Origin: Candidatus Bathyarchaeota archaeon
Lineage (GTDB): Archaea; Thermoproteota; Bathyarchaeia; 40CM-2-53-6; DTDX01
DNA length: 64,000 nucleotides
Assembly (NCBI GenBank): GCA_018396775.1
Contig: JAGTRF010000011.1
Coordinates: 1 to 64,000 of the forward strand
Reading direction: 5' to 3'
A program made the position numbers and the translations under genes. The notes beneath the pieces are model-generated. The model saw only the letters and a program-made list of their open reading frames with translations. It did no database searches and was not told the origin of the DNA. Each line of letters starts with the position of its first letter. Positions within the stretch are counted from its first letter, which is position 1. Below, in pieces: positions 16,131 to 25,115 of this stretch.

Positions 16131-17186
16131 GTGAGAGTTGTGGAAAAACGCAAAATTCAGCTTGTAGGAAAATCAACTTTAACAGTTTCTTTACCAAATG
16201 CCTGGGTAAAGAAGCTTGACTTAAAAAAAGGCGATTTCGTATCAATAATCATGGAGAATAACAGTTCACTAACTATACTTAAAAGCTCCGAATCTTTAGA
16301 AGCTCCAAAAACTTGCTTAATTAATTCCGATATATATCAAGAAAAGGAATCTATTAAAAGACTCATAATAGCTGACTACGTTAATGGCTTTGATATAATT
16401 AAAGTTATCTCGAGTAAGAGAATTGGTAATAACGTCATTCAAGCAATTCGTGAAGCAGAATCTAGGTTAATAGGGTTAAATGTAGTTGAGGAAACACCCT
16501 CATGCGTAACACTTCAATGTTCTATAAACCTTGCATCATTTCCAATTGATGTAGTAATTCGCCGGCTTTACATGATATTCTTGATAATGCTGGATGGAGT
16601 GATTCAAGCTTTAAAAGATTTAAATTTAGAATTAGTTGAAGAAACTAAGCAAAGGGAATACGAAGCCAATAGAATGTATCTATTAATTTTAAGGCTTTTG
16701 AATGAAGCTCAAAAAATTGGTATAAGCGGTGTTGAAGATGTCTTAACTATAACCATAGTTGCAAGCGCTTTAGAAAGAATGGCTGATTGGGCTAATAAAA
16801 TAGCTGAAGAAATTGAAAAAATAGAAGAAGAAGGCATAGAAGTAAGCGAGAAAACAAAGAATACAATAGAAAATTACTACAAGAGAATAAGGGAATTAAG
16901 CGAAAAAGCCATAAAAAGCATAATGAACAATGATGCAAATTTAGCGAATACTCTAATAAACAATTTTAAAGGAGGCTTGGATACAGAAGCTTACAGCATA
17001 ATTAGAGATATCCCTACTTCAACTTTTGAGGCTTGCTTGCTAGGACGAGTGATTTGGAATTTGCAAAGAATTGGAGAAATAATCGTTACCATAGCTGAAG
17101 CAGCTATCGATAAAGCTGTAAGGAAAGAGTTCTCCATAATTAAATTACCTGAGTTTAATGCAGATTTAAAGGAATTAACCATTTGA
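16131..17186 (+). CDS. AbrB-domain PhoU-family protein
   Basis: A 351-residue cytosolic protein. Residues ~4-50 form a SpoVT/AbrB swapped-hairpin DNA-binding domain (KRKIQLVGKSTLTVSLPNAW ... LDLKKGDFVSI). The rest contains two PhoU-type three-helix segments (about 115-205 and 210-335), including AERMADWANKIAEEIEKIEE and the late LERVIWNLQRIGEIIVTIAE-like repeat (here LGRVIWNLQRIGE). This AbrB-PhoU architecture is common in archaea and is linked to phosphate or metal-ion homeostasis. It is divergent from ntpI with a shared promoter region, and no pst transporter gene is nearby. Start GTG at 16131. Its direct target is unknown. Confidence 0.85.
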   Translation: MRVVEKRKIQLVGKSTLTVSLPNAWVKKLDLKKGDFVSIIMENNSSLTILKSSESLEAPKTCLINSDIYQEKESIKRLIIADYVNGFDIIKVISSKRIGNNVIQAIREAESRLIGLNVVEETPSCVTLQCSINLASFPIDVVIRRLYMIFLIMLDGVIQALKDLNLELVEETKQREYEANRMYLLILRLLNEAQKIGISGVEDVLTITIVASALERMADWANKIAEEIEKIEEEGIEVSEKTKNTIENYYKRIRELSEKAIKSIMNNDANLANTLINNFKGGLDTEAYSIIRDIPTSTFEACLLGRVIWNLQRIGEIIVTIAEAAIDKAVRKEFSIIKLPEFNADLKELTI

Positions 17187-17450
17187 AGCTTCAAGAAAGG
17201 CGACTAAATCTTGGCTATAACCTTTAGAAGAGCCTATAATTATGCATGCTACTGCTACTACCACCCATACAAAAATCATAGGATAGACTCATTCTCCTTT
17301 TGGATTAGTTCTTTTTGAATTGCATCTACAAAGCTCACACTCTCCGCTTGCAAGTTTACTCCATTAAACCATACACTAAGTTGATCTATGTTACCCAATT
17401 AGTTTTTTATCTTAATAGTTATAGTTATGATAAATTAGAGGTGAGTGTTT

Positions 17451-17814
17451 TTGAGACCTATAGTTTGGGGCTTCATACTGATGATGGTTGGTGGAGTATT
17501 CTGGGTTATGTTTAGCGTTCTTGCAGCCTTTGAAGAACTTGCCGATGAAGCTGGTATTCTCATCGCTTTATCTCTTCGGCATGTTATTCTTCTTTAGCCT
17601 TCCTGTTACAATCGTTATAGAAGTTGTAAATTGGGTTAGGCGGAGGAAGAGAAAACAGATTCAAGCCGTAGCCAAGGCTGAAGACAAAGAAGTGGTGACA
17701 CCTTCCATACCGAGCGTTGCGAAGCCCAAGTACTGCATGAAGTGCGGAATTGAGCTTAAGCTCTTGAGCGAGACTGGGAAGACGATTTGTCCTAAATACA
17801 GTAGAATCTATTAG
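17451..17814 (+). pseudogene. frameshifted small membrane protein with C-terminal zinc ribbon
   Basis: GAGGTGAG precedes a TTG start giving LRPIVWGFILMMVGGVFWVM ... EELADEAGI. Near 17560 the frame shifts and continues as LFGMLFFFSLPVTIVIEVVNW, RRRKRKQ and a half zinc ribbon (YCMKCGIELKLL ... TICPKY), whose last cysteine is missing. Two membrane segments and a zinc ribbon are a common layout for archaeal mobile-element proteins. Broken frame and damaged ribbon indicate decay. Confidence 0.6.
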
Positions 17815-17838
17815 CTGCTAGAGCATGAGGTAGTTAGT

Positions 17839-18638
17839 TTGTTGAGGAAAACATTAGCTTTACCTATCTTGCTCTTATTGTTATTAGACTTTATGCTTTT
17901 TAACCAACCTACCATGGGTGCTGTGAATGCAAGCGCAAGAGTTGTAAATGATAGATGGTACCTGGATGTTGATGACCACCCAATAGTCATTGAAGAGGTT
18001 GAAAACACTGGAGATGTGGCTTTGAGGGAGGTTAAGGGAGTTCTCCTAATTCACTAAGTTCCTTGACGAAATTAGCAAGGATACTTGGACTATTCAAATC
18101 TGGTCTCCTAAAGTAGTTACCTGGATTTAAGGCGCCTTTCCGTGACTGGATCCTTGTTTTTGGAGACTTCTTAGGTTACGAGGTTAAAGGTGTAACATTT
18201 ACAATAGGGGAATCCAAACCATTAAGGCTTGAGGTTTTAACGATGGAGACCTACGAGGATGAGGCTGGCTGTCTCCATATAATGGGTGAAATAAAGAACA
18301 ATGAGGGAATGGATGTTTGGGGCCTCACCACGGTTAGAGTGTTTTACGATAAAGAAGGGGAGATTGCAGTTACGAAGCCAAACTATATAAGCTCGAAAAT
18401 TCGTAGTGGAGGAATCGGTAGGTATGATGCCCTCATGGAGCCGACTGATATGAACCAAAAACCTTTTATAGATTATTACGCTATTATAGTTGAATCTTAT
18501 TACTACAATATGATCGCGGAGTTTCCGCATGTAATGGTAGCTATGCTGAATGCTCTAGGAATTGCGCTAACCACTTTGGGAGAGCATAAATATCATTTAA
18601 AGCCTAGTTATAGGACTTCTTTAAAGACTCAAGGTTAA
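17839..18638 (+). pseudogene. frameshifted secreted or membrane protein with FxLYD-like domains
   Basis: The first frame (17839-18057) has a signal-like start (LALPILLLLLLDFMLF) and then RVVNDRWYLDVDDHPIVIEEVENTGD. After two frame changes near 18057 and 18130 it resumes as RDWILVFGDFLGYEVKGVTFTI and then LTMETYEDEAGCLHIMGEIKNNEG ... TTVRVFYDKEGEI. That is the FxLYD-type beta-domain pattern, followed by a C-terminal hydrophobic segment. One original protein of about 260 residues explains the pieces. It follows the zinc-ribbon pseudogene closely and shares its less AT-rich base composition. Confidence 0.6.
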
Positions 18639-18945
18639 GAATGAACCTACTACTCAAAATTGAGAGTTAATAAATTTATATAGAAAAATCATTAAAGAAG
18701 AGGGAGTATTTAGGAGAGTTTCCCTAAATGATGTGCATCTCTTCCGGTTTTTAAGAAACTAACGTCTGAAAAGTACTCTATACAAATTGAAGAGACGTTC
18801 ACATTAAATTTGTTTCGCCATAATGAAGTGACATAACTCTAACAATAAAATTGAGGTATTAAAGAGTCTTTAGAATTCTTTTTGCTTATTCCAAATTTAT
18901 GCTTCACGATATTGAAAAGCTCTTTTTTCAAATGTCTAAGATGAT
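18639..18945. other. gene-free stretch in the element
   Basis: 307 bp without a supportable coding frame, RNA or repeat. Part of it (about 18700-18780) may be further decayed coding sequence, but I cannot identify it. Confidence 0.4.
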
Positions 18946-19191
18946 GTGTTGGAAGCATCCAGTATAATCAATGAAGAATGGATAAGTATCGCGAGCGAAG
19001 TCAGCAACATGATTAAACAATCTTCGCTTATAGAATTATATGAGAAGGTTCGTGAAGCGACATCTCCAGAATATCGCTCAATCTTAACGCTGCTGGAAGG
19101 TTTTGAAAGGTTTTCAAAAAGCCTAGATAAGGAGCCTAAAATACTCTCCCACATAATCAAAGAACTCGAATTAAAGGCTCGAAAAGAGTGA
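18946..19191 (+). CDS. small helical protein, last gene before the distal att copy
   Basis: An 81-residue acidic/helical product (MLEASSIINEEWISIASEVSN ... LELKARKE) with no membrane segment or recognised motif. It ends 77 bp before the att repeat at 19269. A start upstream of 18946 is blocked by stops, so it may be the C-terminal fragment of a longer decayed gene. Nearly every accessory gene in this element is broken, so its status is doubtful. Confidence 0.35.
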   Translation: MLEASSIINEEWISIASEVSNMIKQSSLIELYEKVREATSPEYRSILTLLEGFERFSKSLDKEPKILSHIIKELELKARKE

Positions 19192-19268
19192 GCAGTACTC
19201 AGCAATTTGCTCTAAGTGTTTTGTCAACATTAAAATATTAGAATATTTTACCAGTAAATTTAAGCTGA

Positions 19269-19286
19269 AATCCCACCCCCCGCACC
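19269..19286 (+). repeat. attachment-site core, distal copy (tRNA-Leu 3' fragment)
   Basis: Exact copy of 11605-11622, same orientation, isolated from any tRNA structure: upstream bases do not continue the T-arm. This is what integration into a tRNA 3' end leaves behind at the far junction. Host-type genes resume immediately after it. Confidence 0.85.
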
Positions 19287-19385
19287 ATTTTACTATCATT
19301 AAAATTAAGTTTTTAAAGCAAGCATTCCTTAAAATTTAGTTCTAACTTTATATGTTTAAATGAAAAATTGGAGAGATGTAAAAAT

Positions 19386-19970
19386 ATGTTTAAAGCTTCA
19401 TGGATTAAGTCTTCATTGTTTTTAGGGGCAATTTTTATTATTTTAGGATTAATGGCAATTTTTATTTTGAAAGTTTTTAATTTTAATAGTTTACACTTTT
19501 TCTTAAATGTGAAGATTTTTGTTGAAAGATATGGTTTTATAGGAATCTTTCTTGCAGCTATTCTTGCTGGGACAATTGTACCTTTGGGAAGCCCAGCTTT
19601 AGTTACTGCTGTGGCATCTTTTGGGCTTCACCCAATAAATCTCGCTTTAGTTGCAGCTGTTGGATTTACAATAGGTATGGTAATTAATTATGCGTTAGCT
19701 TATAATTTAGGGGAACGTTATGTTATAAAGAAAATTGGTGTAGAGAAGTTTAAGGAAATTTCATATCTTTGGATGAAGCGGGGTTGGGTTCTTTATATAA
19801 TATTTGGGTTTATTCCAGCTTTACCAATAGAGTTTTTATCTTTCTTCTGCGGGCTTCTTAAAATGCGATTTAACATTTTCTTAATTTTAACTTTTATACC
19901 AAGATTTATTGTTTTCATAATTTTAGCGTATTTTGGAGAACGGTTAGGTGAATGGCTTAAAATCGTATAA
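19386..19970 (+). CDS. VTT/DedA-like (SNARE-associated) membrane protein
   Basis: A 194-residue protein with about five or six membrane segments of the VTT family (TVP38/DedA type; proposed lipid scramblase or transporter). Family landmarks are LAAILAGTIVPLGSPALVTAVASFG, the reentrant IPALPIEFLSFFCGLLKMRF loop and the closing segment. I use the ATG at 19386, 11 nt after GGAGAG; a TTG at 19368 is possible but overlaps that site. It is the first intact gene after the distal att copy and begins the host-like rightward stretch. Confidence 0.75.
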   Translation: MFKASWIKSSLFLGAIFIILGLMAIFILKVFNFNSLHFFLNVKIFVERYGFIGIFLAAILAGTIVPLGSPALVTAVASFGLHPINLALVAAVGFTIGMVINYALAYNLGERYVIKKIGVEKFKEISYLWMKRGWVLYIIFGFIPALPIEFLSFFCGLLKMRFNIFLILTFIPRFIVFIILAYFGERLGEWLKIV

Positions 19971-20165
19971 AATTATATTAGTTTCACCGCAGAAAAATGG
20001 TTTTCTTTAAATCAATTTAAAATTTAGAACAATAATATTTTATCGAAAAATAAGGTTTTTTAAAAGCGTAGGGAGTGAAAGGCTAATAGTGCGTAATACA
20101 TGGAAATATTTATTTGTAGATTTTTACGTAATGATTTTTAAATTTTTGATTTATAAGGTGGGATT

Positions 20166-21332
20166 TTGAAGCTTAAAGGTAAAGAAGCTTATGTTAGCAT
20201 TTTTCTTTTAGGGATTGTAAGTTTAATGGGGGATATTGTTTATGAAGGGGCGCGAGGTGTAATTCCAGATTACCTTAAGTTTCTTGGGGTTTCAGCTTTT
20301 ATTGTAGGGTTTATTGCAGGGTTTGGAGAGTTTTTAGGTTATGCAGTAAGATTGATAAGCGGAGTTTTAGCGGATGCAACTCGAGCTTACTGGTTTTTCA
20401 TGTTTCTAGGTTATGGTTTAATATTTTCGATTCCAGCTTTAGGATTTACTAACGCTTGGAAAATAGTTGTTGCGCTTGTTTTAATTGAAAGGCTTGGAAA
20501 AGCGTTTAGATCTCCTTCAAGAGACACTATATTATCTATTGTAAGTAAAGGTGTAGGAGCAGGTAAAGCTTTTGGGTTTCATGAGTTTTTAGATCAAATT
20601 GGAGCTGTTTCTGGACCTATTATTGTATCAGCTTTAATGTTTTACAGCCATAATAACTATAGCTTAACTTTCAGTTTTCTTTTGCTACCTTTTTTAGCTC
20701 TTTTAACAGCTTTAATTTATGCTTATAAAAATGTTAAAACTTTAACATTTACTGAGTTAAAAACCTTTATAAACAAGGAAAATGTAAAGCTTGAAAAATC
20801 TTTTCACATATATACGCTAGCAGTTGTATTAAATACTGTTGGGCTTATTCCAGCTTCTCTTATACTTTATAAAGCTTCAATTATTGTTCAACCTATGAAT
20901 AAGCAATGGGTTACACCATTAATTTATTTATTGATTCAAGGAGTTGACGCTTCTATAGCTTTACTTGCAGGATACTCATATGATAGATTTGGAGTTAAAA
21001 CTTTAATTTTACCATTTATTCTTTCATTTTTTCCATCAACGCTCACAATGGTTAATTTTGGGTTAAATTCTATTATAGTTGCAGCTATATTTTTTGGTGT
21101 TGTGCTTGGAATGCAAGAATCAATTTATCGAGCTGCAGTTTCAGGGTTTGCACCAATTTCAGCTAGAGGTAAAGCGTATGGAATTTTTAATACAGCTTAT
21201 GGGATAGGATTTATTTTAAGTGGAACAATATATGGTTTAATGATTGATTTAAATGCGCCATTTACTTTAATAGTTATGTTTGCAGGTTTAATGCAAGCTT
21301 TAGCAACAATTATTTTATTAAAGATTCATTAA
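20166..21332 (+). CDS. major facilitator superfamily transporter
   Basis: A 388-residue, roughly 12-segment MFS permease. The first segments read SIFLLGIVSLMGDIVYEGARGVIP, and the loop 2-3 region has GVLADATRAYW. RLGKAFRSPSRDTILS resembles a subgroup often annotated as resistance or drug-efflux proteins in archaea. A TTG start at 20166 follows AAGGTGGG by about 5 nt. It converges on the giant secreted-protein gene with a 7-bp gap. Substrate and direction of transport are unknown. Confidence 0.85.
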   Translation: MKLKGKEAYVSIFLLGIVSLMGDIVYEGARGVIPDYLKFLGVSAFIVGFIAGFGEFLGYAVRLISGVLADATRAYWFFMFLGYGLIFSIPALGFTNAWKIVVALVLIERLGKAFRSPSRDTILSIVSKGVGAGKAFGFHEFLDQIGAVSGPIIVSALMFYSHNNYSLTFSFLLLPFLALLTALIYAYKNVKTLTFTELKTFINKENVKLEKSFHIYTLAVVLNTVGLIPASLILYKASIIVQPMNKQWVTPLIYLLIQGVDASIALLAGYSYDRFGVKTLILPFILSFFPSTLTMVNFGLNSIIVAAIFFGVVLGMQESIYRAAVSGFAPISARGKAYGIFNTAYGIGFILSGTIYGLMIDLNAPFTLIVMFAGLMQALATIILLKIH

Positions 21333-21339
21333 GCAAAAT

Positions 21340-24300
21340 CTAGTTTTTCTTTTTGTTTAATTTTTTAATAAAACTCATGAATATTAAGGTTGAGAATGCT
21401 AAAACAATTAATTCACGGTTTAAATTGAACTCTGGAATATTAAATTCAACAGGCTTTAATAAAAAGTAATAGTATATTTCCGATCCTTCTGAAACATTTA
21501 TAACTATTGATTCAGGTCTCAACCCTTCTTCTATTATGTTAATTGTATATGTTCCAGCAGGAAGATACATTTCAAATCTTCCATCCCAACTAAATATGCT
21601 ATAAATTTCATTTTCTGTTTTAGCTTCGATTAAAACCCAACTTGCAACCCTGCTCTCACCATAAACATTAAGAAATGTTATCAAACCATTTAAGTAGCCT
21701 CTTTGATCTAAACCTACAATTATTGATTTTTCTTCACCAAGCATAGCGTTAGGTATTGTTATAGGCTCCTTTAACTCAAATGGTCCTAAATGATTGTATG
21801 GAAGGAGAAACGTTAATTGGGTTAAGTGGGTTTCACCTTGAAGCAAAGCTGGTGTTGGAGGATAAAATTTTGATGAATAATACCAGTTTACAAGCTCAAT
21901 AACAATTTTCCAATTTCCATTATATGAACCGCCTAAAGGTTGAATGGAATTTCCCCAAACTCCATGATCAAATGAGAAACGAGTTAAACGTCTTAAAGCT
22001 TCAGTTAAACTTGGGTCAGAATAACTAAATAATCCTGCTAAACGTTTATATTCAACTATTTGAGTGCCAGCAGGTATGGGGGGTGTAGAGCCGCCGGATA
22101 AACTGATTTTTTTACCATCAGCAAAGAATCCTGCATTACCAATTGATAAAGCGGCCCCAGCATCAAGCGAAGTTGAAGCAGCCGCCACAAGCATATCATT
22201 ATCATCATATATTCTGAGTCTCATAGACATGTTGTATGGTAAAGATGTTAAAACACCTTCTTTTCTAAAAACTATTGTAACATCAAATTCTACTCCTTTA
22301 ATTAATTTTATATTAAGATCTGAAATGCTTCCCATTTTTACATAAACAATTTCCTTACCTAAATCTCCGATTGAACGCACTCCTTCCTGTACATAACCGT
22401 ATGACCAGCATGTTATAGCATAGAAGCCGGGATAAAACGCTACAGTAGATTTAAAACTTAAATCTCTATAAATCATTGAGCTATATAAGAAACCTGCATG
22501 AGCTAATTGTTGAATGAAAATATTTGTTATTAAACTTTTATCTGGAGATGGAGAAAATCTTAAAGGTAAGTCTGGACCAATTCTCTCTAGAATTGTTGAA
22601 CCGTTTGTTATAAGCATGCTTGCTTTAGAACCAAATGTTAACCGCCAATTAAGCCATGGAATAGTTGAATACATAGAGTTTGCTATTGGAAGCCTCCATA
22701 CATGATTAATTGAATCCCAGAAGTATATTGCATCTGAAAAGCTTTTTGAAGCTAAATCGTAAACTAATATAGATACAGGCGCTTTATCCCACGCCCATTG
22801 AATAGCTATAGGTGGTTTTTGCCAATCTATAGAGTTTACTGTGACGTTTATTCCCCCTCCTTTATACATGTGGGTGCTTAAATAAACTTCTCCGCTTAAA
22901 GATGTAGAAAATCTTAATGGTTGATCTAAATCTTCAAGATTTAAGGCTGGAGACTCAGCTTGAATATAACCTCTCATATAAACTCTAAGCATATAAGAAC
23001 CTGGATGTAACCCATAATCTCTTAACCCACGATACTTAAATAAGGAGTATTTAACGCCAGCTCTTGGATCAGGGTAAGGCATAGAACCTGCCATTCCAAT
23101 ACCGTTAATAAGAATTGAAATTTGCGAGGAAGTTGATGGAACATATGTAAAATTAAAAGCTGATAAAGAATAATCTTCACTTAAAACCTCAGTTATAAGA
23201 ATCCTTCCAGGATCTGGGCCACCAATAGCTTCATCAATAATTGATCCGGGGGTAGAATGAAAATGAACAGTAACGTTTATAACGCTTGAAATGAAGAGAT
23301 CCATTTGAATTGAAATATCGCTTAAATCTTCATCAATATAAAAGTAAACATCTTTAAATGTTCCTGAAACATCGGATTGAATATAACCGGTTACAAAAGC
23401 TCTAATGAAGTAGCCTCCAGGTTTTAATCCATCTATCCAAGTCGCGAAAACTTGCGGAACCATACCGCTAAGCTTTGTTGGAACACCATAAAAACCTTCT
23501 TGACCAAATTGAAACCTGAAAAAATTAATTCCTGAACCTAACTCTGTAACTGAATCTAAATTACCTTTAGGGTCAACCCACCATGCTTGCGCTGGACCAA
23601 CACCATTAAAAACACCAAATGGATCGTTGAAAGGAGAGGGAGAAGTATAGGTATAATAGCTTACCGGGCCTTCCCATGGGAAAGCAACTAATTTAGGTTT
23701 ATTCGGTGCAGCTAACCCGCTTGAACCAAAAATGACGTTACCTTTAACATAGCTTGTATAAGGTGCATGCGTAAGATTTAATGGCGAAAAACATTCGATA
23801 TTTGATTCCAAATAATTATCGCTGTTATATATGGCTATGCTTATGGGAAGTTGAGTTCGCCAAGGAGTTAAGCCTGAAGGGGTTTTAGAAAAAATTGTTC
23901 CAGAAACTTGAGTTCCAGGATTCAAGTATATATCTAGGTTTAAGGATTGAGCTTTTTCAATTTTTATTCCTTCAGCTACTTTTTGTTCTGGGTATCCTGC
24001 TGCGCTAGCGTAAATGGTGTAAGTGCCTGGGGCTACACCTTCAATCTCGAAGTGCCCTTTAGCAGATGCGTTAAAGTATCCTCTAGCTTCAACATGCCTA
24101 CCCTCAGCCGTAACGCCTACAGCCCTAACAACGCCTGGTAATTGAATCGGTAATCCGTAGAGCTTTGAATCGCATTTACCACCATGTTTGATTGTGCCAT
24201 AGATTATACCTGGGTTTTGATCCCCTTTAACAAGCACTATAGGCCAATTTTCTATAGGCATAGCGTTGCTTATTAATGAGCTGCTGCTTTGGCTTTTTAT

Positions 24301-25080
24301 GGGATAAATATCTCCAAGGAAAATTTTAAAAAGGTATTTTCCAGCTATCGAAGGAGCTTTAATTTGGTTTATTCTAATATAATACCATTCACTCCATTCT
24401 CGTTCAGGAGTGAATTCTAAACCTTTTCCTGAAGCTTCTATCCTTATAAGCCACCATCCTGGAGCAAAGGGATCATTCATATCAGCTTTAGTAACTAATA
24501 TACGTCCATAGTCATCTGTTAAAGTTGTTACTATATTTGAGCTATCGCCTTCCATCCAGTTTATTCTACCGAAAGGCTCAAAACCATCTTGAAGAAGCTC
24601 CCCATTCTTATCAACAATTGGAGCAGGAATATATATAGATATGTTTTTAAAACGGAAGGTAGGCGTTAGGTTTTCTGGTGTAATAAAAGCTTTAGGCTGA
24701 GAAAAGTTTATAGCTATTATAAAATCTCCAACGCTGTCTTGATCTATAGTTGAAGCTAAAATAGCTCCTTCAGGCGAGTAAGAGCATGTGGCTAATTGGG
24801 TAGGAGACTCGAATGTTTCAAATGGAGATTGATACCCAGGTGGAAGATTTAAATTGTTTAAATATGTTTTAACCCCGCTTCCAGGCCAAAGATAAGCTAA
24901 TGGACCGGGCACATGAGCGGTTCCAAAAGAGTTGCTTGGGTTTAATTCATGATCATCAACCCTAAAGAATGGGGGAGAACCTGATATTTTACCTAAAGTT
25001 GTATGAGCTGAAATCGATGAAGATTGAAGAATGAAGAAAAGTAGAAAAAAAGTTAAGAAAGATGCTGGTTTTTTATACAA
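21340..25080 (-). CDS. very large secreted protein with carboxypeptidase-regulatory-like domains and C-terminal anchor
   Basis: 1246 residues. An N-terminal signal segment (SFLTFFLLFFILQSSSISA) directs export. Several beta-sandwich modules follow: a carboxypeptidase-regulatory-like domain near residues 330-390 (YFNASAKGHFEIEGVAPGTYTIYA) and another near 1160-1205 (RFEMYLPAGTYTINI). The C-terminus is FNIPEFNLN, one hydrophobic segment and a basic tail KKLNKKKN, similar to PEF-CTERM sorting tails. It is the last gene of an operon that also encodes an ABC ATPase, an ABC permease and a COG1361-type surface protein. A cell-surface role is clear; the ligand or enzymatic activity is not recognised. 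Confidence 0.78.
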   Translation of the reverse strand: MYKKPASFLTFFLLFFILQSSSISAHTTLGKISGSPPFFRVDDHELNPSNSFGTAHVPGPLAYLWPGSGVKTYLNNLNLPPGYQSPFETFESPTQLATCSYSPEGAILASTIDQDSVGDFIIAINFSQPKAFITPENLTPTFRFKNISIYIPAPIVDKNGELLQDGFEPFGRINWMEGDSSNIVTTLTDDYGRILVTKADMNDPFAPGWWLIRIEASGKGLEFTPEREWSEWYYIRINQIKAPSIAGKYLFKIFLGDIYPIKSQSSSSLISNAMPIENWPIVLVKGDQNPGIIYGTIKHGGKCDSKLYGLPIQLPGVVRAVGVTAEGRHVEARGYFNASAKGHFEIEGVAPGTYTIYASAAGYPEQKVAEGIKIEKAQSLNLDIYLNPGTQVSGTIFSKTPSGLTPWRTQLPISIAIYNSDNYLESNIECFSPLNLTHAPYTSYVKGNVIFGSSGLAAPNKPKLVAFPWEGPVSYYTYTSPSPFNDPFGVFNGVGPAQAWWVDPKGNLDSVTELGSGINFFRFQFGQEGFYGVPTKLSGMVPQVFATWIDGLKPGGYFIRAFVTGYIQSDVSGTFKDVYFYIDEDLSDISIQMDLFISSVINVTVHFHSTPGSIIDEAIGGPDPGRILITEVLSEDYSLSAFNFTYVPSTSSQISILINGIGMAGSMPYPDPRAGVKYSLFKYRGLRDYGLHPGSYMLRVYMRGYIQAESPALNLEDLDQPLRFSTSLSGEVYLSTHMYKGGGINVTVNSIDWQKPPIAIQWAWDKAPVSILVYDLASKSFSDAIYFWDSINHVWRLPIANSMYSTIPWLNWRLTFGSKASMLITNGSTILERIGPDLPLRFSPSPDKSLITNIFIQQLAHAGFLYSSMIYRDLSFKSTVAFYPGFYAITCWSYGYVQEGVRSIGDLGKEIVYVKMGSISDLNIKLIKGVEFDVTIVFRKEGVLTSLPYNMSMRLRIYDDNDMLVAAASTSLDAGAALSIGNAGFFADGKKISLSGGSTPPIPAGTQIVEYKRLAGLFSYSDPSLTEALRRLTRFSFDHGVWGNSIQPLGGSYNGNWKIVIELVNWYYSSKFYPPTPALLQGETHLTQLTFLLPYNHLGPFELKEPITIPNAMLGEEKSIIVGLDQRGYLNGLITFLNVYGESRVASWVLIEAKTENEIYSIFSWDGRFEMYLPAGTYTINIIEEGLRPESIVINVSEGSEIYYYFLLKPVEFNIPEFNLNRELIVLAFSTLIFMSFIKKLNKKKN

Positions 25081-25115
25081 AGGTTATTTAAGCACCTCTT
25101 TAAGTTTTAAAGGCG

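Larger units (their letters stand above)
11605..19286 (+). mobile_element. decayed integrative element in tRNA-Leu, att site to att site
   Basis: The 18-bp sequence AATCCCACCCCCCGCACC at the 3' end of tRNA-Leu (11605-11622) recurs exactly in direct orientation at 19269-19286. After one mismatch the match continues for six more bases (TTTTAC). A tyrosine recombinase gene lies just inside the tRNA end, as in tRNA-targeted archaeal plasmid or virus integrations. Inside are a frameshifted RHH/coiled-coil gene, the frameshifted integrase, an IS605-type relic and broken membrane-protein genes. The intact V/A-ATPase subunit I gene and AbrB-PhoU gene lie between them. The boundaries are seen directly; that the two intact genes arrived with the element is inference. 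Confidence 0.72.

Noticed and set aside
16015-16245. Upstream extension of the ATPase subunit I frame by 77 residues
   Set aside because: It covers the divergent promoter and the start of the AbrB-PhoU gene on the other strand. The family begins at MIIPVKK, encoded from 16014.
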